64,000 nt of DNA from Ensifer sp. LC11 (GCF_001695835.1 NZ_MBSO01000056.1:186001-250000); one strand, 5' to 3'. Shown: positions 25,968 to 35,036, numbered from the stretch's first letter. The notes: generated from the letters alone by a model not told the origin. Made by a program: numbers and translations.

Positions 25968-26876
25968 TCAAACTCCCATGAGGCGGCGATTGAGACGGAA
26001 GACGGTGACGTAGATCGCCGTCACCAGGGCGATCATTAGGAAGACGGCGGTGCTGGCGGCTGAGCCGACGCCCATGTCCTGGAAATTGACGAGAACCTCG
26101 CGGGCATAGATCGAGACCGTCTTGGTGTCGTCGCTGTTGGAGGACAGCACGTAGCTGAGGTCGAACATGCGCAGCGCATCGAGCAGGCGGAAAAGCACGG
26201 CGACGGCGATGCTGGGGGCCAGCAGCGGCAGCGTCAGCGAGGTGAACTGCTTCCATGCCGGCACGCCATCGATCGAAGCCGCTTCATAGATGCCGCGCGG
26301 CAACATCGACAGTCCCGCGAGAATCAGGAGCACCATGAACGGCGTGGTAATCCAGACGTCGACCGCGATGATAACCGGCATGACCAGGGCGGAATTGGCG
26401 GTCCAGGCAACGCCAGTCTCGATCAACCCGGCAAGCTTCAGCACATGGTTCACGATGCCGAACTGGTCGTGCAGCATCCATTGCCACATGCGCGCGCTGA
26501 CGACGACCGGGATCGACCAGGGAATGAGAATGATCGCCCGCATCACGCCGCGCCCGGCGATATGCGAATTGAGGAGAAGTGCGATCGTCAGGCCGAGCAC
26601 GGTCTCGATCGAAACGGAGATGACGGTGAAATAGAGCGTGTTGCGGACCGACTGCCACCACAGCGGATCCTCGAACAGCGCCCGGTAATTGTCGAAGCCG
26701 ACATAGCTGTAAAAATCCGGCTCGGTGAGCAGGGCGTCGGTGAAGGAAAAGAGAAAGGTGCGACCGAGCGGCCAGAGCGCCACGCCGGTCAAGACGAGCA
26801 GGCTTGGCGCGAGAAAGAGCCAGGCGGTGCGAACACGGGCCTGCCGCAGTCCTGCCGATCGTGAGCCCGACATCAT
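25968..26876 (-). CDS. Sugar ABC transporter permease (MalF-like)
   Basis: This 302-residue protein has an N-terminal cytosolic arm and about six membrane segments (WLFLAPSLLVLTGVALWPLG first). Its EAA loop reads YEAASIDGVPAWKQFTSLTL. It is the partner of the permease that follows and is encoded 4 nt after the ATPase gene. The two adjacent ATG codons at 26876 and 26873 are equally possible starts. Confidence 0.9.
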   Translation of the reverse strand: MMSGSRSAGLRQARVRTAWLFLAPSLLVLTGVALWPLGRTFLFSFTDALLTEPDFYSYVGFDNYRALFEDPLWWQSVRNTLYFTVISVSIETVLGLTIALLLNSHIAGRGVMRAIILIPWSIPVVVSARMWQWMLHDQFGIVNHVLKLAGLIETGVAWTANSALVMPVIIAVDVWITTPFMVLLILAGLSMLPRGIYEAASIDGVPAWKQFTSLTLPLLAPSIAVAVLFRLLDALRMFDLSYVLSSNSDDTKTVSIYAREVLVNFQDMGVGSAASTAVFLMIALVTAIYVTVFRLNRRLMGV

Positions 26877-26880
26877 GACC

Positions 26881-27954
26881 TCACGCTCCCTTGGCCGAGA
26901 GCGCCCTGTCGTCGGCGCCGAAAAGATGCGCCTTCGACGTCAGCCAGCCGACGGTGATGTCGGCATTCGGCTTGAGATCGGGCTTGCCCTGCGCCTTGAC
27001 GACCAGCGACTGGCCATTGCCAAGCCGGGCGTGGACGAGTGCCTCACCGCCCAGGGGCTCGACCAGTTGCACTGACGCCGGCAGGCGGATATCGCCGCCG
27101 CCGAGGATGAGGTCCTCAGGCCGGATGCCGACGCTGACCTCGCCTTCGTAGCCGAAATTCTCGAGGCCATGGCGGGCATCAAGCACGTCGAGGCGGCTCC
27201 CGCTTCCGTCAATTGCAAGCTTTCCCGTGAGAAAATTCATGCGCGGCGCCCCGATGAAGCTGGCGACGAACTTGTTGGCCGGGTGCTCGTAGAGTTCCAT
27301 CGGTGTGCCGACCTGCGAGATATGGCCGTCTTTCAGGACGACGATGCGATCGGCAAGCGTCATGGCTTCGAGCTGGTCATGCGTCACATAAACGGTGGTC
27401 GCTTTCAGCTCGCGGTGAATGCGGGCGATCTCGACGCGCATTTCCATGCGAAGATCGGCATCAAGATTGGACAGCGGTTCGTCGAACAGGAAGAGCTTCT
27501 GCGAGCGGACGAGCGCGCGGCCGATGGCGACGCGCTGCTGCTGGCCGCCGGAAAGCTGGGCCGGACGCCGCGCGAGCAGATGCTCGATCTTGAGGAACCG
27601 AGCGACCTTCGCCACCCGCTCCGTGATTTCGCCGGCGGCAAGCCGTGCCGTTTCCAGCGCGAAGCCGAGATTGCGCTCGACGCTCATGTGCGGATAGAGC
27701 GCATAGGACTGGAACACCATGGCGATGCCGCGACGCGCCGGCGGCGTCTCGTTCATGCGCTCGCCGCCGATCTGAAGTTCTCCGTCCGAGATTTCCTCAA
27801 GCCCGGCGATCATGCGCAACAGCGTCGATTTTCCACATCCTGAAGGCCCGACGAAGACGACGAACTCGCCTTCTGCGACGGAAAGGTTGACCTTGTCGAT
27901 CACGGTCAGGGCGCCGAAGCGCTTGACAACATTGGTAAGGGCAATTCCACTCAT
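26881..27954 (-). CDS. Sugar ABC transporter ATP-binding protein (UgpC/MalK-like)
   Basis: This 357-residue ATPase has Walker A GPSGCGKSTLL, signature LSGGQQQRVAIGRAL, Walker B LFLFDEPLSNLDAD and a C-terminal OB-type regulatory domain. The MalK/UgpC subfamily serves carbohydrate importers. Its start overlaps the kinase stop as ATGA. It energises the transporter made with the adjacent permeases and the binding protein upstream in the operon. Confidence 0.92.
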   Translation of the reverse strand: MSGIALTNVVKRFGALTVIDKVNLSVAEGEFVVFVGPSGCGKSTLLRMIAGLEEISDGELQIGGERMNETPPARRGIAMVFQSYALYPHMSVERNLGFALETARLAAGEITERVAKVARFLKIEHLLARRPAQLSGGQQQRVAIGRALVRSQKLFLFDEPLSNLDADLRMEMRVEIARIHRELKATTVYVTHDQLEAMTLADRIVVLKDGHISQVGTPMELYEHPANKFVASFIGAPRMNFLTGKLAIDGSGSRLDVLDARHGLENFGYEGEVSVGIRPEDLILGGGDIRLPASVQLVEPLGGEALVHARLGNGQSLVVKAQGKPDLKPNADITVGWLTSKAHLFGADDRALSAKGA

Positions 27955-28877
27955 TGGCGCACCGTCCGGTTGGCAGATCTGTTTGCGAGTGCTGCGACGC
28001 CGATGGCGCAGGCCGCATCACCGAGAAGGCTCGGAACAATCGGCAGGTCGCGGGCCTGATCGGCCCAGATGAACGGCCGCGTCAGCGCCGCGAGCCTTGC
28101 ATTGACCGAGGGATCGCCGCCGATGCCGCCACCGAGAATAAGCACGGCCGGATCGAGCGTGTTGACGAGCTGGCCGAGATAGGAGGCGAGGGAAAGCAGG
28201 CCGTCGGCGACCATGCGCGCGGCCCGCGGGTCTTCACTTTCAGCGTCGAAGAGCTGCAGCGCGCTCGCATCAGCGCGGCCGATCAATCGGCCGTAACGCT
28301 CGCCGAGCGCCTTGCCGCTCGCAAAAAGCTCGAGGTTGTGGCGAACCTCAAGGTCCTGCCGTTCTCCGGCAAAAGCGACGAGGTCGCTGCCGGAGAAATG
28401 GATCGCGAAGCCACGGGCGCCGGCATAGGGCACACCGCTGATGACCAGCGAATGCGACAGCCCGGTGGAGATGGTCACATAAACGAAGGGGTCGACGCCG
28501 GCGCCGGCGCCGATCCAGCCTTCGGCGAAGGCAGCAGCCCGCACGTCGCTGTCGATATGCAGCGGTCCGAAGCCGCCAAGACGACCGTGATAGTCGAGAC
28601 CGCGCCAGTCGAAGTTCCAGGCGGAGGCCGGCTCGCCGCTGCCGGTCACCAGTTCCGGCAGGCAGACGCCGAGCCCCGTCGTCTCGACCCCAAGCGCTTC
28701 GCCTTCATGACGAATGGTCTCGGCCAGCGAGGCGACCAATTCCAGCACGGCGGCACCGCCTTCCCGGCAGGAGGTCGGCTCGGTGCGCTCGGCGATCACG
28801 GCACCGTCGGCAAGGCGGACAAGGCAGGCCTTGGTCTTCGTTCCCCCGACATCGATGCCGATGGCATGCAGGCTCAT
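27951..28877 (-). CDS. ROK-family sugar kinase
   Basis: This 308-residue protein starts MSLHAIGIDVGGTKTKACLV, which contains the ATP-binding phosphate-1 motif. The zinc-binding cysteine set usual in ROK kinases is not evident, and the AILGGGIGGDP segment near residue 262 is the adenosine-binding site. The five-codon extension to 28892 is disfavoured because the ATG at 28877 shares a base with the deaminase stop (TGATG). In this operon it probably phosphorylates the imported sugar or amino sugar. Confidence 0.82.
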   Translation of the reverse strand: MSLHAIGIDVGGTKTKACLVRLADGAVIAERTEPTSCREGGAAVLELVASLAETIRHEGEALGVETTGLGVCLPELVTGSGEPASAWNFDWRGLDYHGRLGGFGPLHIDSDVRAAAFAEGWIGAGAGVDPFVYVTISTGLSHSLVISGVPYAGARGFAIHFSGSDLVAFAGERQDLEVRHNLELFASGKALGERYGRLIGRADASALQLFDAESEDPRAARMVADGLLSLASYLGQLVNTLDPAVLILGGGIGGDPSVNARLAALTRPFIWADQARDLPIVPSLLGDAACAIGVAALANRSANRTVRQ

Positions 28878-29674
28878 CACCGCGCTCCCCATTCACCGGC
28901 AGCGTCGGCATCGGCATAGAGTTCGGCCATCCGGCATTCGGTGGCGATGGTGGCGGGCCAGCTCGGATCATAGGCCCGCGCGCTCGTCAGGCGATAGAAG
29001 GCGTGGCGCTTGCCTTCGCCCCAGACGATCATCGCCACGGCCTTCGACTGCTCGGCGATCGAGCCGATGCCGATCGTCACGCCATGCGAGGGAACGTCGT
29101 CGATACCGGCAAAGTCCGGAAAGGTCGCGAGATTGTCGCGCCGCGTCTGTTCGGCGAGAGCAACGATGCGGGTGCGGCTGTCGCGGACCGAGCCAGGCGG
29201 GTTGAAGGCGATATGGCCGTCGCCGGCGCCGGACGCCAGCAGGAAGAGATCGATACCGCCGGCGGCAGCGATGCGGGCGTCGTAGTCGCCTGGAGCCTCG
29301 ATATCCGGCATCCAGAAGTTTTCGGACGGGATGCGGAAGCGATCCGGCAGCGCGGCATTGATCCGGCCGACGATCTCGCGCTCGCCGAAGCCACGGCAGG
29401 AATAGTGCGCCGAGGCCGGCGGCGCAGCAAAACCGTCGCCTTCGGCAGGATGCAGATATTCGTCCATCATGACGATGATCAGCCGGGAGCAATCGGCCGG
29501 CTCTTTCGCAAGACGACGACCGAGCGCCTCGTAGACCGGCAGGGGGCTGCGTCCACCCGGGCAGCCGAGCACGTAGTTCCGGCCAGCGGCGGTCGCCGCC
29601 CGAATGCCGGCGATGATCCTTTCCGCTAGGCGTTCGCCGATGGCGGTGGGCGTATCGTGGATTTCAACCTTCAT
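28877..29674 (-). CDS. Glucosamine-6-phosphate deaminase/isomerase-like protein
   Basis: This 265-residue member of the NagB/6-phosphogluconolactonase superfamily carries NagB-side motifs: MMDEYLHP (the active-site Asp), GAGDGHIAFNPPGS and SRTRIVAL. NagB turns glucosamine-6-phosphate into fructose-6-phosphate and ammonia. The sequence between MDEY and GDGHI is divergent, so the true substrate may be another amino-sugar phosphate. The ATG overlaps the TIM-barrel stop as ATGA. No NagA deacetylase is present, which argues for a free amino sugar or a related compound. Confidence 0.75.
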   Translation of the reverse strand: MKVEIHDTPTAIGERLAERIIAGIRAATAAGRNYVLGCPGGRSPLPVYEALGRRLAKEPADCSRLIIVMMDEYLHPAEGDGFAAPPASAHYSCRGFGEREIVGRINAALPDRFRIPSENFWMPDIEAPGDYDARIAAAGGIDLFLLASGAGDGHIAFNPPGSVRDSRTRIVALAEQTRRDNLATFPDFAGIDDVPSHGVTIGIGSIAEQSKAVAMIVWGEGKRHAFYRLTSARAYDPSWPATIATECRMAELYADADAAGEWGAR

Positions 29675-30546
29675 GCCTTTGCCCCGGTCGTGAGGAGCTG
29701 CGAGACGAATTCGTAGTTGCGCCGGGCGATCGCTTCCGGCGTATCGGGATGGTTCCGCGCAAGGTCCTGCTCGATGACCAGCGGGCCGTCATAGTCAGTC
29801 TCGCGCAGCGCCGAAACGAACGCTGTAATGTCAACCACGCCGCGGTCGAGATCGGTCATGATGCCCTCTTCGAAAGCGCGGTCCGAGTGGATACCTTCGG
29901 AGAGCACGCGCTCGCGGAAGGCACCGTCGACATTCTTCAGATGCACCGAATTGATCCGCTCGCGATGCCGCCGGTAAAAGGCGATCGGGTCGGCCTTCCA
30001 ATAGGCATGATGGCCGGTATCGAGGCAGAGCCCGACGAGGTCACGATCCGTCTCGGCAAGCAGGCGTTCGATCTGCTCTTCATGCTCGACGCAGGTGCCG
30101 ACATGCGGGTGGAAGCTGAACTGCAGCCCGTAACTGCGGGCAATGGCAGCCGACCGGTTCGTCTGATCGATGACGGCGCGCCAGCCAGCCTCGTCGACGA
30201 CGCCCATGCGGTCCTTCGGATAGAACTCCGACTCGTCCATCAGGATAAAATGGGTGCCGCCGACAGCCGCGAGTAGTTTGCAGATCGCCTGGGTCTTTTC
30301 TTCAAGAACCGACCATGAGGATGCATCGGCAAGTGTGTGGACATGGGCGGCCGCGACGACCTTGAGATCGCGGCTCTCCAGCTCGGATGTCAGTACCGTG
30401 GCGTCGGTGGAGAAGTAGCCGTAGGGGCCAAGCTCGGTATGCCGGTATCCGGCCGCACCGATGCGGTCGAGATAATCGGTCCAGCCGAGGTCGTTGCCTT
30501 GTGGCCAGTAGATGCCCCAGCAGCACGGTGCGATCGCGATATTCAC
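29671..30546 (-). CDS. TIM-barrel sugar isomerase/epimerase (IolE-like), GTG start
   Basis: This 291-residue xylose-isomerase-like TIM barrel resembles inosose dehydratase IolE (DYLDRIGAAGYRHTELGPYGY; FHPHVGTCVEHEEQIERLL; GLCLDTGHHAYW), with metal-ligand positions at the strand ends. I took the GTG at 30546, preceded by GAGGAAG; the ATG frame upstream enters the binding-protein gene. With a Gfo/Idh/MocA dehydrogenase in the same operon, the pair recalls inositol or rhizopine catabolism, but no exact substrate follows from sequence. Confidence 0.8.
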   Translation of the reverse strand: MNIAIAPCCWGIYWPQGNDLGWTDYLDRIGAAGYRHTELGPYGYFSTDATVLTSELESRDLKVVAAAHVHTLADASSWSVLEEKTQAICKLLAAVGGTHFILMDESEFYPKDRMGVVDEAGWRAVIDQTNRSAAIARSYGLQFSFHPHVGTCVEHEEQIERLLAETDRDLVGLCLDTGHHAYWKADPIAFYRRHRERINSVHLKNVDGAFRERVLSEGIHSDRAFEEGIMTDLDRGVVDITAFVSALRETDYDGPLVIEQDLARNHPDTPEAIARRNYEFVSQLLTTGAKA

Positions 30547-30617
30547 GTTGGCTTCCTCAATTCCAAATGTCAGGGATTGTTGGCAGGCCCGCCGGAGCAG
30601 GCCCACCTGCAGGGGCG

Positions 30618-31886
30618 TTACCACCCACGCGCCTTCAGCCGCTCCAGATCGCTGCTGACCTTGGTCAGCGCGTCCTCGGCGCTTTCCTTGCCGCTCAGCA
30701 CATTGTGCACGCCGTTGAAGATCCGCTGCGACACGCGGTTGTAGGAGGCGCCCGTCACCTGCGACGGCCGCGAGGCGCTTTCGGCATAGGCCTTTTCGGC
30801 AAACTGCAGCGACGGATTGGCGGCAAGCACGTCCTTGTCCTCGTAGAGCGCCTTCAAAGTTGGGCTATAGGCTTGCAGCGCCCGGCGTTTCTGTTCCTTG
30901 GCACCTGTCAGGTAACGCACCAGGCTCACCGCCGCGTCGACGTCATCGGCATATTTGGAAACGCCGAGCAGGCCCGCGCCATAGCAGCCGCTCGACTTCT
31001 GGCCGTCCGCACCGACGGGCAGCGCCATGACGCCGATCTTGCCGCGAAGCGACGAGTCCTGCGCCTGGGTCGTGCCCCAGACATAGCTCCAGTTGCGGTG
31101 GAAGACGGAGTTTCCGGCTTCAAAGACACCGCGCGACCCCTCTTCGTCGTAGTTCAGAACACCTTCGGGGCTGATGGTGTTGATCCAGGAGTGGGCGAGA
31201 TCGAGCGCCTTGACGGCCTCGGGATTGTTGGCGGTGATCGTGCCATCGGGCGCGATGAAATTGCCGCCGCCGAAGGAGGCGACCCATTCGAGCGCATCGC
31301 AGGTCAGCCCCTCATAGGCGCGGCCCTGCCAGACATAACCCCACATGTCGGGGCTGCCGGCCGCGCGCTCCTTGTCCTGGATGAACTTCGCCGTTTCGGT
31401 CAGCTCCTGCCAGGTCTTCGGTTCGCCCTTGCCGTACTTTTCAAGCAGATCCTTGCGATAGAACATCAGGCCGGCATCGACGAACCAGGGCATGGCGAGC
31501 AGCTGGCCGTTGATGGTCGCGTCCGCAAGCGAGGATTCGAAATGGGCGGAGACTTCGTCGGCCGGGACCTTTTCGCGCAGGTCGACGAGATGCGGCGCCA
31601 GCGTTCCGACCCAGATGTTGTCGAGCGTCAGCACGTCGACATCGCCGGACTTGCCGGCGAGCAGCTGCTGGTAGAGCGGCAGCGCCTCGCCCCAGTTGGC
31701 GGGCATCTTGTTGATCTTGACGGTATTGCCGGTTTCTTTGGCCCAGGCCTCGGAGGCCGACTGGCAAAGCTCGAGCTCGGCACCGGCCGAACTGCAGAAA
31801 ATCGACACTTCGGCTGCAGCCGCAGGATAGGCGGCAAAAGCAACGCCGGCCATGGCGGCCGCCTTGAGACACTTCATCCAACGCAT
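30618..31886 (-). CDS. Sugar ABC transporter substrate-binding protein
   Basis: This 422-residue periplasmic binding protein has a signal peptide MRWMKCLKAAAMAGVAFAAY with cleavage after AAA near residue 25, followed by a type 1 extracellular solute-binding fold (MalE/ThuE-like; YQQLLAGKSGDVDVLTLD, and PWFVDAGLMFYRKDLL). It is the first gene of the minus-strand transporter cluster. GGGGAGGAG precedes the ATG at 31886; a 36-codon upstream extension would cross the operator and was rejected. Confidence 0.9.
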   Translation of the reverse strand: MRWMKCLKAAAMAGVAFAAYPAAAAEVSIFCSSAGAELELCQSASEAWAKETGNTVKINKMPANWGEALPLYQQLLAGKSGDVDVLTLDNIWVGTLAPHLVDLREKVPADEVSAHFESSLADATINGQLLAMPWFVDAGLMFYRKDLLEKYGKGEPKTWQELTETAKFIQDKERAAGSPDMWGYVWQGRAYEGLTCDALEWVASFGGGNFIAPDGTITANNPEAVKALDLAHSWINTISPEGVLNYDEEGSRGVFEAGNSVFHRNWSYVWGTTQAQDSSLRGKIGVMALPVGADGQKSSGCYGAGLLGVSKYADDVDAAVSLVRYLTGAKEQKRRALQAYSPTLKALYEDKDVLAANPSLQFAEKAYAESASRPSQVTGASYNRVSQRIFNGVHNVLSGKESAEDALTKVSSDLERLKARGW

Positions 31887-31941
31887 TCTCGTCTCCTCCC
31901 CAGAAAACGTGTTGTTGCGATCAGCGATAATTGAGCTACTA

Positions 31942-31957
31942 TACCGTCCGGACGGTA
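31942..31957. promoter_or_regulatory. 16-bp perfect palindrome, cluster operator
   Basis: TACCGTCCGGACGGTA is a perfect 16-bp palindrome placed 55 nt before the binding-protein ATG, inside the divergent gap with the RpiR-like gene. On the minus strand its end merges with a TATAGT -10 element. Symmetric sites like this suit TetR regulators (one is encoded at 23409-23972), but the divergent RpiR-like protein is an equally placed candidate. Confidence 0.65.
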
Positions 31958-32082
31958 CAGTAAAGTGGAAAAAATTGCGGAGCGGCCGGGACACCCAAGA
32001 AACTATCCACGTCTGGCCGCCTTCGAGGACCCACGTTGCCGACTCCGGTGGTTTGGGGAGGATTGTTGTGGAGGCAACTGCT

Positions 32083-32403
32083 ATGTCGATGAATTATGGG
32101 GACGCGGACACCCGAACGAACGCGGGACAAGGGCGTCCTGGTGACATGAGGGAGTTGAAGGGTATGTTCGCGTCCAGAGCCCTCAGGCTTCCGAAGCAAC
32201 TCGAACAGATCGCTTTGGTCGCGCTGGCGAGGCCGGACCTGGTTGCCTTCGGCAGCGCCCGGTCGATCGCGCTCGCCTGCGCTGTATCGCCGACGACGGT
32301 CGCCCGTTTTGCGACCGCCCTCGGCTTCAACGACTTCCGTGACCTGAAGGCGTTCTTTCAACAACACCTGCGAAATGCGCGAATGATTTCAGCCTCACCG
32401 TAA
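32083..32403 (+). CDS. RpiR-like protein with only the HTH domain
   Basis: This 106-residue protein matches the N-terminal helix-turn-helix domain of RpiR/MurR regulators: LPKQLEQIALVALARPDLVA, then SARSIALACAVSPTTVARFA and LGFNDFRDLKAFFQ. It stops where the sugar-phosphate-binding SIS domain should begin. GGAGG lies 8 nt before the ATG at 32083. The frame is open upstream to 31852, but that part has no family similarity. It is divergent from the sugar cluster and may regulate it. It could be a remnant of a larger gene, but the intact start and tidy end suggest a functional stand-alone DNA-binding protein. Confidence 0.65.
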   Translation: MSMNYGDADTRTNAGQGRPGDMRELKGMFASRALRLPKQLEQIALVALARPDLVAFGSARSIALACAVSPTTVARFATALGFNDFRDLKAFFQQHLRNARMISASP

Positions 32404-32416
32404 AACACGCCCGCGC

Positions 32417-33510
32417 TCAGGCCGCCTGCTGCGGCAGCGGCCCGACATAGAGCGAACGCGGCCGGATCAGGCGCCCCTCCAGCGCCTGCTCGCGCGCATG
32501 CGCAATCCAGCCGACCGTGCGGCCGATGGCAAAGACGCCGGTAAAGGCATCGCGCGGAAATCTCAGGGCGTCGAGCAGAAGCGCCGTGTAGAATTCGACA
32601 TTGACGTCGAGCGGCCGGTCGGGCTTGCGCGCCTTCAGGATGGCAAGCGCCGATTGCTCAACCACTTCGGCCAGCTGAATGCGGCCACGATCCAAGGGAT
32701 CAGCTGCGATGAGCTGTTTCAGCGCGCCTTTCAACGCATCGGCGCGGGGGTCGCGGACGCGATAGACGCGATGGCCGAACCCCATCAGCCGTTCGCCGCG
32801 GTCGAGCGCCTCCAAGAGCCAGGCGTCCGCGTTACCAGCGGTCCCGATCGCATCCAGCATGTCGAGCACCGGCCCCGGGGCGCCGCCGTGGAGCGGCCCC
32901 TTGAGCGCGCTGATCGCGGCAAGTACCGAAGACGTGAGGCCGGCCTTCGTGGAGGCGACCGCGACGCGAAGGTGGACGCATTGAGGCCGTGATCGGAAAT
33001 CGTCACCAGATAGGCGTCGAGCGCCGCCACCTCTTGCCTGCTCGGCACTCTGGCGCCGAGCATCGCGAGAATATCGGCGGCATGGGACAAGGTCGGTGTC
33101 GGCGCGACCGGCGTCTTGCCCTGCTGCAGGCGCAGCGCCGCCGGAAGGAAAACCGCGGGAGCGGCGAGCAGGCGCAGTGCCGTGTCGAGATCGTCACCAT
33201 CCGGAAGCCGGGCGATCAGCGCGCGCATGATGTCGACCGGCTGCAGTCCCAGCAGGGCGTCGTCGATGGCGCGGACATGGGCGAACACTTCCGCCCGCTT
33301 CTCACCCAGGCACCTGGCAAGTTCGGTCCGATCCGGTGCCGGCCCCAGCAGCCCGCCGAACAACAGCGCCACGACATCTTCATAGCTTGCGTGGCCGACC
33401 AGGTGATCGAGCGAGACGCCGCGGATGATCAATTGACCAGCTTCACCATCCACATGGGAGAGCTGCGTTTCGGCGGCAACGACGTCTTCAAGTCCGTTTT
33501 TCATCAACAT
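32417..33510 (-). pseudogene. Citrate synthase-like gene with internal frameshift
   Basis: Two overlapping frames together make one citrate synthase of about 365 residues. The 5' part (33510 to about 32965) gives MLMKNGLEDVVAAETQLSHV through SDHGLNASTFA. The 3' part (about 32965 to 32417) gives LDMLDAIGTAGNADAWLLE, GFGHRVYRVRDPRAD and NVEFYTALLLDALRF. The expected link, roughly FAARVAVASTKAG, can be rebuilt if about seven GC-rich bases are missing near 32955-32970. All three catalytic regions are present, split between frames. The alternatives are a recent pseudogene, phase variation or a sequencing error. GGAGA precedes the ATG. It is divergent from a second citrate synthase. Confidence 0.8.
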
Positions 33511-33548
33511 GTTTCTCCTTTACGCGGAGAATGATCCGGCTTAGTTCT

Positions 33549-33560
33549 ATTGACGTCAAT
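33549..33560. promoter_or_regulatory. 12-bp palindrome between the two citrate synthase genes
   Basis: ATTGACGTCAAT is a perfect palindrome in the 69-bp gap between the divergent citrate synthase genes; TTGATCAA (33571-33578) lies next to the plus-strand start. The plus-strand product has its own DNA-binding domain, so this is its likely operator. No separate regulator is encoded at this spot. Confidence 0.5.
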
Positions 33561-33579
33561 CTTGATGCAATTGATCAAC

Positions 33580-34713
33580 ATGAAGACACTCTGGATCACC
33601 GCCGATGAGGCGCTTGCACGCCTCGGCAGCAAGCGACAGACGCTTTATGCCAATGTCAGCCGCGGGCGCATTCGCGCCAAGCCCGACCCGTCCGATCCGC
33701 GCCGCAGCCTGTATCAGGCCGACGACGTGCAGCGGCTGGCCGAGCGCCATGCCGGGCGGCGTCAGGCCGCTGTCGTCGCGGCCGAAGCCATCCGCTGGGG
33801 CGAGCCCGTCCTGCCGACGACGATCTCGAACATTGCCGGCGGCCGGCTCTTCTATCGCGGGCACGACGCGGTCGAGCTTTCCGCCAAAGCAACATTGGAG
33901 GAGGTCGCCGCGCTGCTTTGGCAGTCACCGGAGACCATAAGCGTGCCCGCCGTCAGCGACCATGACAGCAGCCAGTCGCGCCAGGCCGCGACCTTTCGGC
34001 TTCTGGCGGGCCGGATCGAACGCGACCTGCCCGCCCTTGGCCGCCGGCCGGCCATTTTGAAGGTCGAAGCGGCGGAAGTGCTCGCGACCGTCGCGACGGG
34101 ACTGGCTCCATCCAGAGAGCTGGTGCCGCTGCACCAGCGCTTGGCCCTGGGCTGGAAGCGGCCGGAAGCGGCAGAGCCGATCCGCAAATGCCTGGTGCTG
34201 ACCGCAGAGCACGAGCTGAACGTTTCGGCCTTCGCGGCCCGCGTTACCGCCTCGTCAGGCGCAGCACTTTCCGCCGCGACGCTTTCCGGTCTTGCTACGC
34301 TCACCGGCCCAAGGCACGGCGGCGCGTGGCTGAGCGTCACCCGGCTCGCCGAGCAGGCCGCTTCGGTCGGTGTGCGCGAAGCGATCCGCGGTATGCTGTC
34401 CTCGGAAGGCGTGGTTAGAGCCTTCGGCCACCGGCTCTATCCCGACGGCGATCCGCGCGCCAAGGCAATCATGGCGAGCTTCAAGGTTCCGGAACTCTAC
34501 GCCGCGCTCGCCGAAGCCGGCGAAGACCTCCTGGGCGAACCGGCCAATCTCGACTTTTCGCTGGCCGCGCTCGCCGCTCGGTTCGATCTCCCGGAGGATG
34601 CGCCCCTCGTCATATTCGCACTCGCGCGCACCGTCGGCTGGCTCGCCCATGCGATGGAGCAGGTGCAAAGCGGCGAGTTGATCCGGCCACGAGCACACTA
34701 CACCGGATCCTAG
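33580..34713 (+). CDS. Citrate synthase with N-terminal helix-turn-helix domain
   Basis: This is a 377-residue fusion. Residues 1-60 form a MerR/excisionase-like DNA-binding domain (WITADEALARLGSKRQTLYA; RRSLYQADDVQRLAER). The remainder is a citrate/2-methylcitrate synthase fold with the expected regions: ISNIAGGRLFYRGHDAVEL, EHELNVSAFAARV (first catalytic His), FGHRLYPDGDPRAKA (second His) and LDFSLAALAA (catalytic Asp). It is smaller than housekeeping GltA (about 430). The domain mix suggests an enzyme-derived regulator or a moonlighting enzyme. The ATG at 33580 follows the palindrome; a 10-codon upstream extension is less likely. Confidence 0.82.
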   Translation: MKTLWITADEALARLGSKRQTLYANVSRGRIRAKPDPSDPRRSLYQADDVQRLAERHAGRRQAAVVAAEAIRWGEPVLPTTISNIAGGRLFYRGHDAVELSAKATLEEVAALLWQSPETISVPAVSDHDSSQSRQAATFRLLAGRIERDLPALGRRPAILKVEAAEVLATVATGLAPSRELVPLHQRLALGWKRPEAAEPIRKCLVLTAEHELNVSAFAARVTASSGAALSAATLSGLATLTGPRHGGAWLSVTRLAEQAASVGVREAIRGMLSSEGVVRAFGHRLYPDGDPRAKAIMASFKVPELYAALAEAGEDLLGEPANLDFSLAALAARFDLPEDAPLVIFALARTVGWLAHAMEQVQSGELIRPRAHYTGS

Positions 34714-35036
34714 TTCTGCATCTCGCCGTATGGTCTTGATCCGCCCTCGGCTGCCCACGTTGGAGGCCAGGCTCTTAAGAATGAGCCAGTGGGGCATGCA
34801 GAAACAATGTCAGTCAATCAAGCATAATCGCGTTTATTAAATAATGTTAATGAAGCAATTCTCCACGGGCTCTCGCAGAAATATTACACGGTATTAACAT
34901 GACGGTTGGATTTATAAGTATTACGTTCATCTCGAGGCTGATTATTGCCGGCGACCGCTTCGGCCGTGACGCGACAATAGGAGACAGCCTTCTCTGGAAG
35001 CGCTCCGAGCTTTCTTGAATTCAAGGAGATGCAGAC
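34714..35036. other. AT-rich intergenic region, no gene seen
   Basis: These 323 bp separate the citrate synthase fusion and the small secreted protein. The middle (about 34820-34930) is AT-rich compared with its surroundings and probably carries the promoter of the next gene. I see no ORF, tRNA or strong hairpin. Confidence 0.5.

Noticed and set aside
28877-29674. 6-phosphogluconolactonase (pgl)
   Set aside because: It is the same superfamily, but the MDEY and GDGHIAFN motifs favour the NagB side.
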